34,607 nt of DNA, taken from JAKQHY01 sp034429475. GTDB taxonomy: Bacteria; Chloroflexota; Anaerolineae; B4-G1; SLSP01. Shown here piece after piece: positions 14,252 to 23,400 of the stretch. Under the pieces are notes generated by a model, which worked only from the letters and a program-made list of their open reading frames with translations, was not told the DNA's origin and ran no database searches. The stretch is from the NCBI GenBank assembly GCA_034429475.1, contig DAOUGD010000068.1, positions 1 to 34,607 on the forward strand, given 5' to 3'. Position 1 is the first letter of the stretch, and every line of letters starts with the position of its first letter. The translations under genes and the position numbers were made by a program.

Positions 14252-15946
14252 TCACTCGCCGAGTTGGATCGTCGCCCAGGTCTCCGGGGCAAATTTGAGC
14301 CGCAGCGGGGCGCTCTGCTCCTGCCCGGCGTCGCCTTGCAGCAGACTGATCTTGCGGCAATCGTCGGCCAGATCGACCGGCCACCAGGCCGCCTCAAGTT
14401 TGGCGGCGCGAGGTGGTAACAGATAGGCCAGCGCCAGCGAAAAAGGCTCATCCGGTATAGCGATCTGGTACTCGACTGCCCCCGTCGTGGTTGCCGTGCC
14501 GAGGGTTGCCAGCCAGCGGCTTTCCGCCAGGAATGTCTGGCGTTGCTGCTCCGCTGCTGTGGGGTCTGTGGGCGGTTCGCCGAGCGCCCAGGCGAAGGTT
14601 TGCGTCGCTTCCCATTGCGCAGCGTCGCGCTGAAAAATGGCCGTCCCCAGGGAGGCGGACGAATGGAGGATGAAGACCTGGTCGCCGCGCGCCAGGCAGA
14701 CTGCGGACACAACGTCCTGCGGCGCGGCGAAATTCACCCGCACCGCCAGGTACAGATAGTCGCCGCTGCGCAGCAGCCACAGTTCGCCGCCGTCGGTGAA
14801 TTCCTGACGCAGTGCGCCATCCCACTCGCCGGGAGTGAGCTGCCCATCCAGCACCGGTGGATCCCCCGGCGGCACGGAGAGGGCGCGGGAGGCGGCGTCC
14901 ATGCTGAGGGTTGGCAGGAATGCGGTCTCGACCCAGTACAGGTCGGGGAAACGCTTCCCGACGCCGCGATTGCTGGCAAAGAACAGGTAGCGGCCGTCCG
15001 GCGAGAGGGTGGGGGTGCTTTCCTCGGCGGTTGAATTGATCGGCTGGCCGAGATTCTGCGGCGCGCCCCATTGTCCCGCGCTATCCCGAAAGACCACGTA
15101 CAGGTCGCCAGTTTTGCCGTTGGGCGTCAAATTATCGGGCCGCCCCGCCGAATAAAAGAGGATAAAGCTCTCATCCGGTGCGATAAACGGTTCGACTTCC
15201 ACAATGGCGTCGCTATTGACGAGCACCTCCTGTTTTTCCGGCATCTGGTACGCGCCATTGGCGAACGCCGCGCGATACAGCCCCATGCCGCCTAGGGTGG
15301 GATAATCGGCCACGTAATACAACACACCGTCGCGGGTGAGCGTCGGGCTTGCCTCGTCCCCTACCGATTCCAGCGGTAAAACCAGCCGGGTGGGGACCGA
15401 CCAATCATCGCCGGTGCGTTCCATAAACCAGAGGCGATAGGAACCGTCCGATGTTGCCCCCCCTGCCAGTGGCCGCCGGGACGAAAAAAGTAGCGTTTGC
15501 CCATCCGCGCTGATGAACGGGTTCACGTCGTCGTATTCGCCGGAAAACGCCGCCGGCTCAGGCGTCGTCCAGCCCGCCCCAGTCTGTCGGCTGACCATGA
15601 GGGTCGCCTTGCCGGACTCCAGGCGGGTGAAGTAAAGTTCCTGCAAGTTGGGGTGCAGCGCCAGGGAGAGTTCAATCGCGCCGGTAGAAACCGCACCGGA
15701 CCGAAACAGGACTGGCTCGGCGCCCGGCGGCGTCTCGCCCAGATATGGCGCGGGGATTGACTCAGTCGGCGGGGCGGCTTCCGGCGCGACGGTTGGTTTG
15801 ACCGTGGTTACCATTGGCGTGACGGTTGACCTGGCCGTGGCTACCATTGGGGCGACGGTTGGCGTCGGAGTCACGGAAGGTGGGGGGGACGTACACGCCG
15901 CCAGACCGACGACGAACAGTAACATCAAACAGCGCTTGTGCATCAT
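14252..15946 (-). CDS. Lipoprotein with TolB/PD40-type beta-propeller and C-terminal CBM9-like domain
   Basis: 564 residues. The signal peptide ends in a lipobox L15-A-A-C18. A Pro/Thr/Val-rich spacer (about 20-65) follows, encoded by an imperfect DNA tandem repeat at about 15790-15870. Residues about 75-340 hold PD40-like propeller blades: 'DDVNPFISADGQTLLFSS', 'GDEASPTLTRDGVLYYV', 'EVEPFIAPDESFILFYS', 'EESTPTLSPDGRYLFFAS'. From about residue 360, 'PPVLDGQLTPGEWDGA' begins a module like the CBM9/DOMON-type domains seen on extracellular proteins. It should be displayed on the outer face of the membrane, where such propellers bind glycans or proteins. The start is supported by GAGG seven bases upstream. 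It is monocistronic and has no (F/Y)LPLV(L/M)RN tail. Confidence 0.85.
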   Translation of the reverse strand: MMHKRCLMLLFVVGLAACTSPPPSVTPTPTVAPMVATARSTVTPMVTTVKPTVAPEAAPPTESIPAPYLGETPPGAEPVLFRSGAVSTGAIELSLALHPNLQELYFTRLESGKATLMVSRQTGAGWTTPEPAAFSGEYDDVNPFISADGQTLLFSSRRPLAGGATSDGSYRLWFMERTGDDWSVPTRLVLPLESVGDEASPTLTRDGVLYYVADYPTLGGMGLYRAAFANGAYQMPEKQEVLVNSDAIVEVEPFIAPDESFILFYSAGRPDNLTPNGKTGDLYVVFRDSAGQWGAPQNLGQPINSTAEESTPTLSPDGRYLFFASNRGVGKRFPDLYWVETAFLPTLSMDAASRALSVPPGDPPVLDGQLTPGEWDGALRQEFTDGGELWLLRSGDYLYLAVRVNFAAPQDVVSAVCLARGDQVFILHSSASLGTAIFQRDAAQWEATQTFAWALGEPPTDPTAAEQQRQTFLAESRWLATLGTATTTGAVEYQIAIPDEPFSLALAYLLPPRAAKLEAAWWPVDLADDCRKISLLQGDAGQEQSAPLRLKFAPETWATIQLGE

Positions 15947-15994
15947 AGGTTAACCTCGCTTCAAAGATAGTCAGGTTCGTAGCAGGCGTGTCGC

Positions 15995-16006
15995 CCATAC
16001 GTATGG
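15995..16006. promoter_or_regulatory. 12-bp perfect palindrome upstream of the propeller lipoprotein
   Basis: CCATACGTATGG lies 49 bp upstream of the minus-strand start at 15946. It is downstream of a weak extended -10 (TGCTAGAAA on the minus strand, 16048-16040). Its position fits an operator, but no regulator can be named. Confidence 0.25.
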
Positions 16007-16139
16007 CGCTGAAGCGTCTACTATGAACTCGCCCGTATCTTTCTAGCATAGAGTAAAACCCGGGCGGATGTACTAGGCAGTTGGGGAGTTTTGCTCACAG
16101 ATATGCAGGGGCGCTCTAGTTTTTCCTATAGCGGGTAGG

Positions 16140-16148
16140 TGGTACGAT
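16140..16148 (+). promoter_or_regulatory. Putative extended -10, possibly leaderless
   Basis: TGGTACGAT fits TG-N-TANNAT. The ATG at 16158 is only 9 bases downstream, so any transcript would be leaderless or nearly so. The -35 is poor (TTTTTC at 16120-16125). Confidence 0.3.
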
Positions 16149-16157
16149 GACGGCAGA

Positions 16158-16418
16158 ATGTCGCCAGGCGGCACACTTATCCTCGACCCGGAGGGCAGGA
16201 GATTCCTGTTTTTCGACTGTGCGCCGGCGAGCCGGCGCTGCTACCGCAGAACACCCTGGCGCTCACAACGCCGGCGGAGGATTCGGATACGGCGGATGCG
16301 GAGACGAGTGCTCGCACTCTCCAGCCCCGCCCTGCACGCCACGGGCGGGACAATAAGTGGAATTATCCGCCTTATCTGGAACTCTTCATTAACCGGCGGT
16401 TCACCAGCGATTGGATGA
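16158..16418 (+). pseudogene. Short open frame running into a composite repeat; likely gene remnant
   Basis: 86 codons. The first residues, 'MSPGGTLILDPEGRRFLFF', look protein-like, but the middle becomes Arg-rich. A second frame across 16220-16390 is open and better balanced ('EPALLPQNTLALTTPAEDSD'), suggesting a frameshifted remnant. The ORF ends 'NSSLTGGSPAIG', encoded by the repeat at 16377-16503, with the stop in the repeat's GGATGA. The histidine kinase ends almost identically, from another copy of the repeat. Product unknown. Confidence 0.3.
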
Positions 16419-16503
16419 AAAAAACTTTTTCAACGGATGTAACGGAATTTAACGGATATTTTCTCCGTTTAATCCGTTCAATCCGTTGCGGCTATTTTCA
16501 AGC
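16377..16503. repeat. Composite repeat, copy 1 (arms of AACGGATNN 9-mers)
   Basis: The core CATTAACCGGCGGTTCACC begins at 16387 and runs to GGATGAAA (about 16419). Inverted arms of AACGGATGT-like repeats at 16431-16485 can form a hairpin. The right end is GGCTATTTTCAAGCGG (about 16487-16502). Three other copies lie at 16559, 17356 (inverted) and 31358. Confidence 0.8.
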
Positions 16504-16558
16504 GGCCACTGGCCTGCAGGCCAATGCTTTCAGTAAGAAACTGGGAAGTTTCTTAGCA

Positions 16559-16686
16559 GGGAATTTATCATTAACCGGGGTTCACTAGCGGTTGGACGAA
16601 AATTTTCACCGCAGAGACGCAGAGATCACAGAGATTTTCTTTTTTCTCTGTGTTCTCTGTGCCCTCTGTGGTTATTTTCACTGGAA
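16559..16686. repeat. Composite repeat, copy 2 (arms of CAGAGA-type repeats)
   Basis: The same core as copy 1 (CATTAACCGGGGTTCACTAG from 16569, then GGTTGGACGAAAA), but the hairpin arms are different: CACCGCAGAGACGCAGAG on the left and TCTGTGCCCTCTGTGG on the right (16606-16672). The right end, GGTTATTTTCACTGG, is shared with the other copies. It lies between the small ORF and the response regulator, whose stop it touches. Confidence 0.8.
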
Positions 16687-16688
16687 AT

Positions 16689-17351
16689 TCACTCTTTCGC
16701 CAGCGACGCCAACCCCGTGCGCAGCGCGTACAGCGCGGCCTGGGTGCGATTTTCTAGTTCCAACTTGGCGAGGATGCGGCTGACGTGGACGCTCGCTGTG
16801 CGCGCGCTGATGGAGAACCGCGCCGCAATGGCGTCGTTGCTCAATCCCTGCGCTACGAGCGTCAACACTTCGAGTTCGCGGTCGGTCAGGGATTCTACGG
16901 GACGAGACGCCCCACCCGGCATTGGGCCGCCGCGCAGCAAAGCGCGCGCCAGCGGGGCGGGCAACGCCATGCCGCCCCGGGACACCGTGCGAATGGCTTC
17001 GAGCAGTTCGACCGGCGGCGCGTTCTTCGACACGTAGCCGGACGCCCCAGCTTTGAGGGTCGCCAGCAACGTCGGCACGTCCTCGACGCTGGTCAGCAGC
17101 AAGATGCGCTGAGCGGGTTGTGCAGCGACAATGGTCGCGACCGCATCTCCGCCACTCATGCCGGGCATCAACAAGTCCATCAGGATGACGTCGGGACACA
17201 GCCGCCGCGCTTGCTCTACGGCCTCGCGCCCATCGGCCGCCTCCCCTACAATGTGCATATCCGGCTCGTGGGCAATGACGGCTTGCAAGCCCTCCCGCAC
17301 CAGGGGATGATCATCCACAATTAACAAACCAATTTTAGCGTTCACCTTCAA
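16689..17351 (-). CDS. NarL/FixJ-family response regulator with LuxR-type HTH
   Basis: 220 residues. The receiver domain (about 6-122) has the acidic pair D13/D14, phosphoacceptor D59 ('ILMDLLMPGMSG'), T87 ('LLLTS') and K109 ('GYVSKNAP'), all intact. The LuxR-type DNA-binding domain (about 153-215) reads 'SLTDRELEVLTLVAQGLSN' and 'ISARTASVHVSRILAKL'. It should be phosphorylated by the kinase encoded just upstream (17445-20237) and bind target promoters; the targets are unknown. The start appears to be TTG at 17351 (minus strand), seven bases after GGGAG. GTG at 17345 is the alternative but sits 14 bases from that site. A composite repeat fills the 93-bp gap to the kinase gene and contributes this ribosome-binding site. 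Confidence 0.92.
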   Translation of the reverse strand: MKVNAKIGLLIVDDHPLVREGLQAVIAHEPDMHIVGEAADGREAVEQARRLCPDVILMDLLMPGMSGGDAVATIVAAQPAQRILLLTSVEDVPTLLATLKAGASGYVSKNAPPVELLEAIRTVSRGGMALPAPLARALLRGGPMPGGASRPVESLTDRELEVLTLVAQGLSNDAIAARFSISARTASVHVSRILAKLELENRTQAALYALRTGLASLAKE

Positions 17352-17355
17352 TCAC

Positions 17356-17475
17356 TGGCTCCCTCGAAAATAGTCTCAACGGATTGAGCGGATTGAACGG
17401 AAAAAATCCGTTAAATTCCGTTGCATCCGTTGAGAAAGTCATTCTCATCCAACCACTGGTGAATCGTCGGTTAAC
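17356..17475. repeat. Composite repeat, copy 3 (inverted; kinase / regulator junction)
   Basis: Read on the minus strand: GTTAACCGACGATTCACCAG, TGGTTGGATGAGAA, then inverted arms of AACGGATGC/AACGGATT-like 9-mers, then ACTATTTTCGAGGGAG. The kinase stop TGA (17445-17447) falls in the core. The GAGGGAG at the right end is the Shine-Dalgarno sequence of the response-regulator gene. The repeat spans the whole intergenic region. Confidence 0.85.
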
Positions 17476-20237
17476 GATGAATCCTCGGAAATACAAAAGT
17501 TGACGACGAGGCGTGTGCCCTGCCCGGGCGCGCTCTCAACCATCATAGTTCCACCCAGACGCGCGGCGCGCTCGCGCATGGATTGCATCCCCAAACCGAC
17601 CGGGGTGTGGAGCCTATCGAAACCGCTGCCGTTGTCCTGGATACGCAGCGTCAGGCCATCGTCCGCGCGGGTCAGGCTCACCCAGACTTCAGCGGCGGCC
17701 GCGTGCTTGAGCGCATTGTTCAAGGCTTCTTCGGCGATGTAGTAAAGCGCGGCCTCCAGGTCTTCCGGAAGGTCAACGTCCAGGTCACACGCAAAGTGGG
17801 TTTGCAGGCCCGCGCGCTGCTCCACCAGTTCCAGCCGCCGTTGGAGCGCGCCGGTCAGCCCCATTTCTGCCAATAACGAGGGCCGCAGCCGGTAGAGCAT
17901 CAAGCGCATCTCGCGCAACGCGCGATGGGCGGCCTCGCTCAAGCGCGCGAGATAATGCGCCACCTCGTCGGATTGGCCGGCGTGCAGCGATTTGGCGGCG
18001 GCGTCCGCAAAAAGCTGCTGCGAGTAGAGCAGTTGCGTCACCGAATCGTGCAGATCGCGGGCCAGTCGTTGCCGCTCTTCCAGCGCCGCCGCCGTCGCCG
18101 CGACCTCGCGCAACTGAAGGTTCGCTAGCGCCACGCCCAACTGTTTGGCGACAGTCTCCAACAGTTCTAGGGCCTCTGCGTTAAAAATGAATGGGGTAGC
18201 GCCGAATAACGCCAGCAAACACACGCGCTCATCCGCCAGTGGAATGGGGACGCTGAGCAGCGCTCGATAGGGGAAAGGCGTCGGCAAGCGCGGGTCGGAG
18301 GCCAGATCATGCACCAGTAGGGGCGACCGGCGGACGTCCGGTTGCTCCCACAACGCCGCCGCCGTGATGGTGGCCGCCATCGCCGGCGGCATTTGATACG
18401 CACTTTTGAGCGTACATGGCGCATCAGGCGCGTCTGATAGCAAGATGACGCCGGCGGTGGCCTCAACACTCGTGGTCACGCGCGCCAGCGCGGCCGCCAG
18501 GAGGGTGTCCGGCGCCTGTGCGTGATTGACCAAAGCGGTGATTTCGTAGACCGTTGCCAGGTCGCGGGTGCGATCTACTACCCGGCGCTCCAGGGACAGA
18601 TTGAGCGCCCGCCGGTCTTCCTCGGAGGCGCGCAACGAGGCCGCCATCCGGTTGAAGCCGTGCGTGACCTGCCCAATCTCGTCTTCGATGAGTACCGGCA
18701 GGTCGCCGCGCAAGTCGCCGCGATCTATTCGCTGCACCCCGGCCAACAACCGCACCAGCGGCGCCACCAATCCCACCCGGAAAAAGCGGGGGAAAATGCC
18801 CAAAATCACCAACGTCGCGCCGATCTCCAACGCGAGAAAGGGCAGCGCCTCTTGATGTAACAGCGCGCGATAGGCGGCGTAGCTATATCCCACTTCATAG
18901 CGGCGGTTGTTTTCAACCAGGCTATAGCGCAGGATGTGATCGGCGGGGCCGGCCAAGACGCCGCGATACGTGGGGACGTCGGTGGGAATGTCCGTCTGTT
19001 GGATAGCTTCCGCTTGGCCCCCCAACGCGGCGAAGGTCGCTTGACTCAGCCACGGGGATTCCTGCGCCACGGCGACGCGCGCCGGGAAGTGATCATGGAG
19101 CAGCCCCTCCCGGAGCAAGGCATCTTGAGCGGACAACTGGACCGCCGACGGTGCGCCGGGACGCGCGAAGCGCATCTGGTAGGCGTCGGCGAAGAGTCCC
19201 GCGAGCGGGCGCTCCGCCACGTAGAGCACCTCGGCCGGGGCGTGGGTGAAGTCGTTCAGCGCAATGAGCGTTTGCAGATGCGGCGTTTCGGCCAGGCGCG
19301 CTTCCAGGTACATCTGCTGGCGCGCGCGCAGCACATAATCAGAGAGGATGCCCAACACCATCAACAAGGTCACCAGAGTGATCCCCACCAGTTTGACCAT
19401 CAAGCTGGTCGGCTCCGGGCTGTAATTCACGTAGGCGACCATCACGGCGCACAGCACCAACAAATGCGTCAACGCAAATCCGCCGGGCGGCAGTACATTG
19501 ATCCCGTCGAGGATCGAGGCCAGCACCGGCAGGAAAGAGAGCGCCATCAGCCCGACCCATGCGCGGGAAAGCCGCGCCTCCTGGCTCTGCGGGTGACGGA
19601 AGGCTCTGAGCGCGCGCCGCACCGGGGAAAGATTGGGGGAAGCAGCAGAAAATTGTACCGTCTTGCGCGCCCAAATCAGCCCGACCCACAGGTGCCCGAC
19701 GACTTGCCAAACGTTAAAGACCTTGAAAGAGACCCAGAGCTTATCGTCATACCCATCCACAAAGCCATAGACAAAGCGCTCAAAGTTGTAAAGTTGCCAC
19801 ACGGACGATGGCGCAAAGGCCACGTCCGGGCGCGCAAGGGCGGTGGCATCCACGTAATGCGGCCAGGCGGTGAACGCTTCTCCGGCCATCCAGGCAAACA
19901 GCCCCCCCGTGATCGCCAACGATAATCCCAGCACCCAACGCGCCTCGCGGGGATAGCGGGGGCGGGGATACTGGTAGGCGAATTGCAGCAGCGCGAGCAG
20001 CGCAAGGGTCACACCGCCGACGCCGCCCCACCAATCCAGGTAGCCGCTGAGCCGTGGCGCATAGACCACACGCGCGGCGCACTGGGTAGCGACCATCAGC
20101 GTCATCCCCGCCAGCCAACCGCAGAACAGCCAGGTTTGGCGGGATTGAGGACGGCGCCACAGCAGATACCCCAGACTTACGAGGTGGAGGATAAGAATCG
20201 GCGCATAAGCCAGCGCCACCGGCGACCAGTAGATCAT
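17445..20237 (-). CDS. NarL-type sensor histidine kinase (7TM-like, HAMP, GAF, HisKA_3, HATPase)
   Basis: 930 residues. The N-terminus has about seven hydrophobic helices ('LAYAPILILHLVSLGYLLW' onward, to about residue 300). A further helix pair flanks an extracytoplasmic region (to about 470). A HAMP segment follows ('RIDRGDLRGDLPVLIEDEIG'), then a GAF-like domain (about 550-705). The HisKA_3 H-box is 'RLARDLHDSVTQLLYSQQL' with phosphoacceptor H730. The ATPase N-box is 'EEALNNALKHAAA', G1 is 'DNGSGFD' and G2 is 'GLGMQSMRERAARLGG'. It should autophosphorylate and pass phosphate to the regulator encoded next (16689-17351); the stimulus is unknown. The last residues, 'SSLTDDSPVVG', come from the composite repeat at 17356-17475. 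The ATG lies 7 bases after an extended -10, suggesting a leaderless mRNA. Confidence 0.92.
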   Translation of the reverse strand: MIYWSPVALAYAPILILHLVSLGYLLWRRPQSRQTWLFCGWLAGMTLMVATQCAARVVYAPRLSGYLDWWGGVGGVTLALLALLQFAYQYPRPRYPREARWVLGLSLAITGGLFAWMAGEAFTAWPHYVDATALARPDVAFAPSSVWQLYNFERFVYGFVDGYDDKLWVSFKVFNVWQVVGHLWVGLIWARKTVQFSAASPNLSPVRRALRAFRHPQSQEARLSRAWVGLMALSFLPVLASILDGINVLPPGGFALTHLLVLCAVMVAYVNYSPEPTSLMVKLVGITLVTLLMVLGILSDYVLRARQQMYLEARLAETPHLQTLIALNDFTHAPAEVLYVAERPLAGLFADAYQMRFARPGAPSAVQLSAQDALLREGLLHDHFPARVAVAQESPWLSQATFAALGGQAEAIQQTDIPTDVPTYRGVLAGPADHILRYSLVENNRRYEVGYSYAAYRALLHQEALPFLALEIGATLVILGIFPRFFRVGLVAPLVRLLAGVQRIDRGDLRGDLPVLIEDEIGQVTHGFNRMAASLRASEEDRRALNLSLERRVVDRTRDLATVYEITALVNHAQAPDTLLAAALARVTTSVEATAGVILLSDAPDAPCTLKSAYQMPPAMAATITAAALWEQPDVRRSPLLVHDLASDPRLPTPFPYRALLSVPIPLADERVCLLALFGATPFIFNAEALELLETVAKQLGVALANLQLREVAATAAALEERQRLARDLHDSVTQLLYSQQLFADAAAKSLHAGQSDEVAHYLARLSEAAHRALREMRLMLYRLRPSLLAEMGLTGALQRRLELVEQRAGLQTHFACDLDVDLPEDLEAALYYIAEEALNNALKHAAAAEVWVSLTRADDGLTLRIQDNGSGFDRLHTPVGLGMQSMRERAARLGGTMMVESAPGQGTRLVVNFCISEDSSLTDDSPVVG

Positions 20238-20244
20238 AACGGTT

Positions 20245-20253
20245 AGTATAACA
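20245..20253 (-). promoter_or_regulatory. Extended -10 promoter of the kinase operon, probably leaderless
   Basis: On the minus strand TGTTATACT (TG-N-TATACT) is followed by AACCGTT and then the kinase ATG. With the usual 6-8 bases from -10 to the start site, transcription would begin at or next to the A of the ATG. No Shine-Dalgarno sequence can fit. No clear -35 is seen. Confidence 0.5.
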
Positions 20254-20298
20254 TAACCCGTGAAACATATCGCCCCTTAGTTAGTGTCTTAAAGCGCA

Positions 20299-20440
20299 CC
20301 GATGATTGAAATCATCGGCTGCTATGCAAAGTGCGTTAAAAACGCACTCGACACACCGTTGCCGGGCTGCTTCTCAACCCGTTTTAACGGGTTTTCTGTA
20401 TCAGCCTGCGAATTCATTCGCAGGTGACTCTGATCATGCA
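20299..20440. repeat. Island of four perfect hairpins
   Basis: Between the convergent ends of the two minus-strand transcription units lie four consecutive perfect inverted repeats: CCGATGATT/AATCATCGG (20299-20318), AGTGCGTT/AACGCACT (20330-20348), AACCCGTT/AACGGGTT (20376-20393) and CCTGCGAAT/ATTCGCAGG (20405-20424). Loops are only 2-3 bases. A fifth hairpin (20441-20473) follows. No coding sequence is evident in 20254-20493. Confidence 0.85.
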
Positions 20441-20473
20441 AACCGGCCCTGGAAATGCCTTCCAGGGCCGGTT
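20441..20473 (-). terminator. 14-bp GC-rich hairpin downstream of the giant surface-protein gene
   Basis: AACCGGCCCTGGAA (20441-20454) and TTCCAGGGCCGGTT (20460-20473) are perfect complements around a 5-base loop. It lies 20 bp past the stop codon of the minus-strand giant gene. It lacks a downstream T-run, so it may act as an mRNA-end stabiliser or Rho-assisted terminator rather than a classic intrinsic one. Confidence 0.55.
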
Positions 20474-20493
20474 GAGCGTAAGCCGTTGCGGGT

Positions 20494-23400
20494 TTAGTCG
20501 TTACGCAACACGAGGGGCAGGAAGATGTCGTGATCTGGCGGCGTGTCCTGAGTGAAGATGGTGGTAGTGTCAGTAACAGTCGCCGAAACGCGGCTGTCCA
20601 GCCGGGAAGTGGCGGTAAGGCGCGTCGTCTCGACCGTGCCGCTGACGGCGGTGGTGGGCGCAGTAATGCGGACATTGACCGTTGCGGTCCCCCCTGACGC
20701 CAGGGTAACGGGCGTCGGGGTCACGAGCGCGCCCCAGCCGGGTGAGAGCGTCAAGTCAAAGGTATCGGCAGCGCCGCCCGTATTGACGAGGGTGTGCGTA
20801 TAGGTCACCACCGCGCCCGGTTGCGCCGACGCGCTACGATTGGGCGTGAGTTGGACGCCGGGCGCGGCGGCGACGAGGGTGACGTCCGTAGCGGTCGCCA
20901 GCACGCTGGCATCGGAACGGGCCGTCGCCGTGAGGATCGTCTGGCCGGTCAGGCCGGCGGCCTCCGCCGGAACGGCCACCGTCACCGAGAAGGTGCGCGT
21001 GTCATGCGGCCCAACCTGGAACAGCCACAACGGCATGGTTCCGGCCGGCCAATCGGGATTCAGCAGTTCGATAGCCCACCCCCGGTTGTGATTGGCCTGG
21101 AGGAAGTACGTCTCGGTACACGTGCCGGTGTTGGTCAGGGTGTGGCCATAGGCGACGACGGTATTGGCGCGCGTCTGCCGGGTGTAGCCCGGCGACAGCG
21201 CGAGGCCCACCGTCGGCGTCGCCACACCGGTATAATCCGTGACCGAGTCATAGCTTTCCTCGTCCGTGTCCGAAACGATGATGACCTCCGTTGCGCTCCA
21301 TGTGCCCGGCGCAGCGTCGGCGGGGATGGTGACGTGAATCTCGAAGCTGAAACTCTCCTCCGGCGCAACGTCGCTGAACTCCATATCCCCGTATTCATCC
21401 GACCATACCCCGTCATCGCTCACCACGGCAATGTCCCAGTCGTTGTCGTTCTCGGCCCAAACGTAGTAGCTGTCCTCACTGCTGCCGGTATTGGTGAATG
21501 TGTGCGGATAGATGAGGGGTTGCCCGGCCAGGGCGGTTTGCGTGACGCCGGCCGACAGTTGCACGGCGTAGGTGGGCTGTTGGACATTGAATTCGATTTC
21601 CGCAACACGGGTCTCCTGGCCGGCCGCGGCCACCACCGGCAGGGTATACCAGCCGTCCGGCACGGACTCGTCCACGTAGATGACGATGTCTAGGAGTTCC
21701 TCGTTGATCTGTTGCGTCACGGCCTGCGCCACGCGCGGCGCACAGCGCGGGCAAGGGGCGGCGGCAGACGGCGCGTGCTTCCCATGCGGCGTCAGCATCC
21801 GCGCTAGTTCCTCGTCGTCCGCCAGGATTTCGGCTTCAATGCCCTCCGGCAACGCCGTGTAGTCGAAGTCGAGGGAAAGATCGTAGTAGAGATCGTCGGT
21901 CATCGTCAGGACTACCTGCGTCTCCACCTCGCCGTAACCGTCGCCGGGCCAGAAGGTGGCTTCCAGGTCTTCCGGTTCCCACGTCAGGCCGAAGTCGCCC
22001 AGCGGCACGGTGAATTCCACATAATCCGACCAGAGGGCTAACTCCTGATCCAGATCGAGCAGGCCCACAGCAATATAGTACGTTTTGTCGGGAACGACAT
22101 CTTGCCAGCCGGCCATGCTGACCGAGTCCACGTACTCGTCGTTCTCATCGTAGATGTCGTAGACGGTAAAATCGGTCTGGAGGCGCGCCGTCTCGGTGAA
22201 AACCTCTTCGTCTTCCAGCCACTCGTCAATCGCCACCACCTGGTAATCGGCGTCGGGGTGCCAGAGCGGCGTCCAACTCAGGCCCAATGGTTGGTACTCA
22301 TAGAACACCCATTCCTGGCGCTCCGCATCCCACTCCCAGAGTTCGACGTTCAGCTCCGGGGTGATGACGGCGCCGGCCACCAGCTCGTCCGTGAACCAGT
22401 CGGTCTGATTGACGTGAAAGACGCCGGTGTTTGCCAGCGCGCGGAACGGATCGAAACTTTCGGCGGCGATGTTGACCGTGCGTGGGCCGAGCGCGAGCTG
22501 CGCGGCGCGGGTGGTAGGCTGGAGCGCGGCGTAGGCGTTCACCGCCGGGCTGACGCCATCCTCTACCTGTACCCACAGCGAGTAGTCGCCCGTCTCCAAT
22601 TCAAAGAGATCGAGCGTGTGGACGATGGCCTTGCTGCCGTCGAGCAGCTCGGACTCAGTGACCGTGATGACATCCACGACCTTCCCCTGGAAGAGCGGCG
22701 TGGTGAAGGTGCTGGTGATCCCCTGCTCATTGGTGATCGTCACCGTCTCGGTGATCGCGCCGGGCTTGACGAAGAAAGTAAGGCGCGTGGGCGCGTGATC
22801 CGCCTGGAGACGCAGCGCCACTTCCGTCTCCTCCGGCGCGGCGTTGTCGTACCCCACCACGAACTCGCTGATGATGGGTGGATTTTCAACGCCGCTGACG
22901 GAGAGCGCCCAGCCCGTCTCTGTGATCGCGCCGGTGAGTTTAACCTGCCACATGCCGATGGTCGCCTGATCCACGGCGTACTGCGTGGTCGTGACCGGGA
23001 TGTACACCTCATCCAGCATCGTATCCCACATCAAGGCGTAAGAAGATGGCGACCCCACTGGCGCCAACGCCCACAATGGCAGAGCGCCATCCGCGCCGCC
23101 ATCGCCGCTGAGGAATAACGCGGCCATGCCTCCGGCGCTGCCGGCCCATTCCCGCGTCAAGAAGGTATACACGACGCCCGCTTTCAGCGTGACGTTGCTG
23201 GCGAGCAAGGTATCCTGCGTTCCGGCGCGCACCATCCGGATGGCGTGGTCGCCGGCGGGCAACTCCCCATACGCGGAAACCGCGCCATAGGCCACCTTCT
23301 CGAAGAGCAACGTCTCGTCCACGTACACATCCATGGCGTCCACATCGTGGAAGATCGCGTTGACCAGGCGCAACCGCGCCTGACCCAACGCCTGCGGGCT

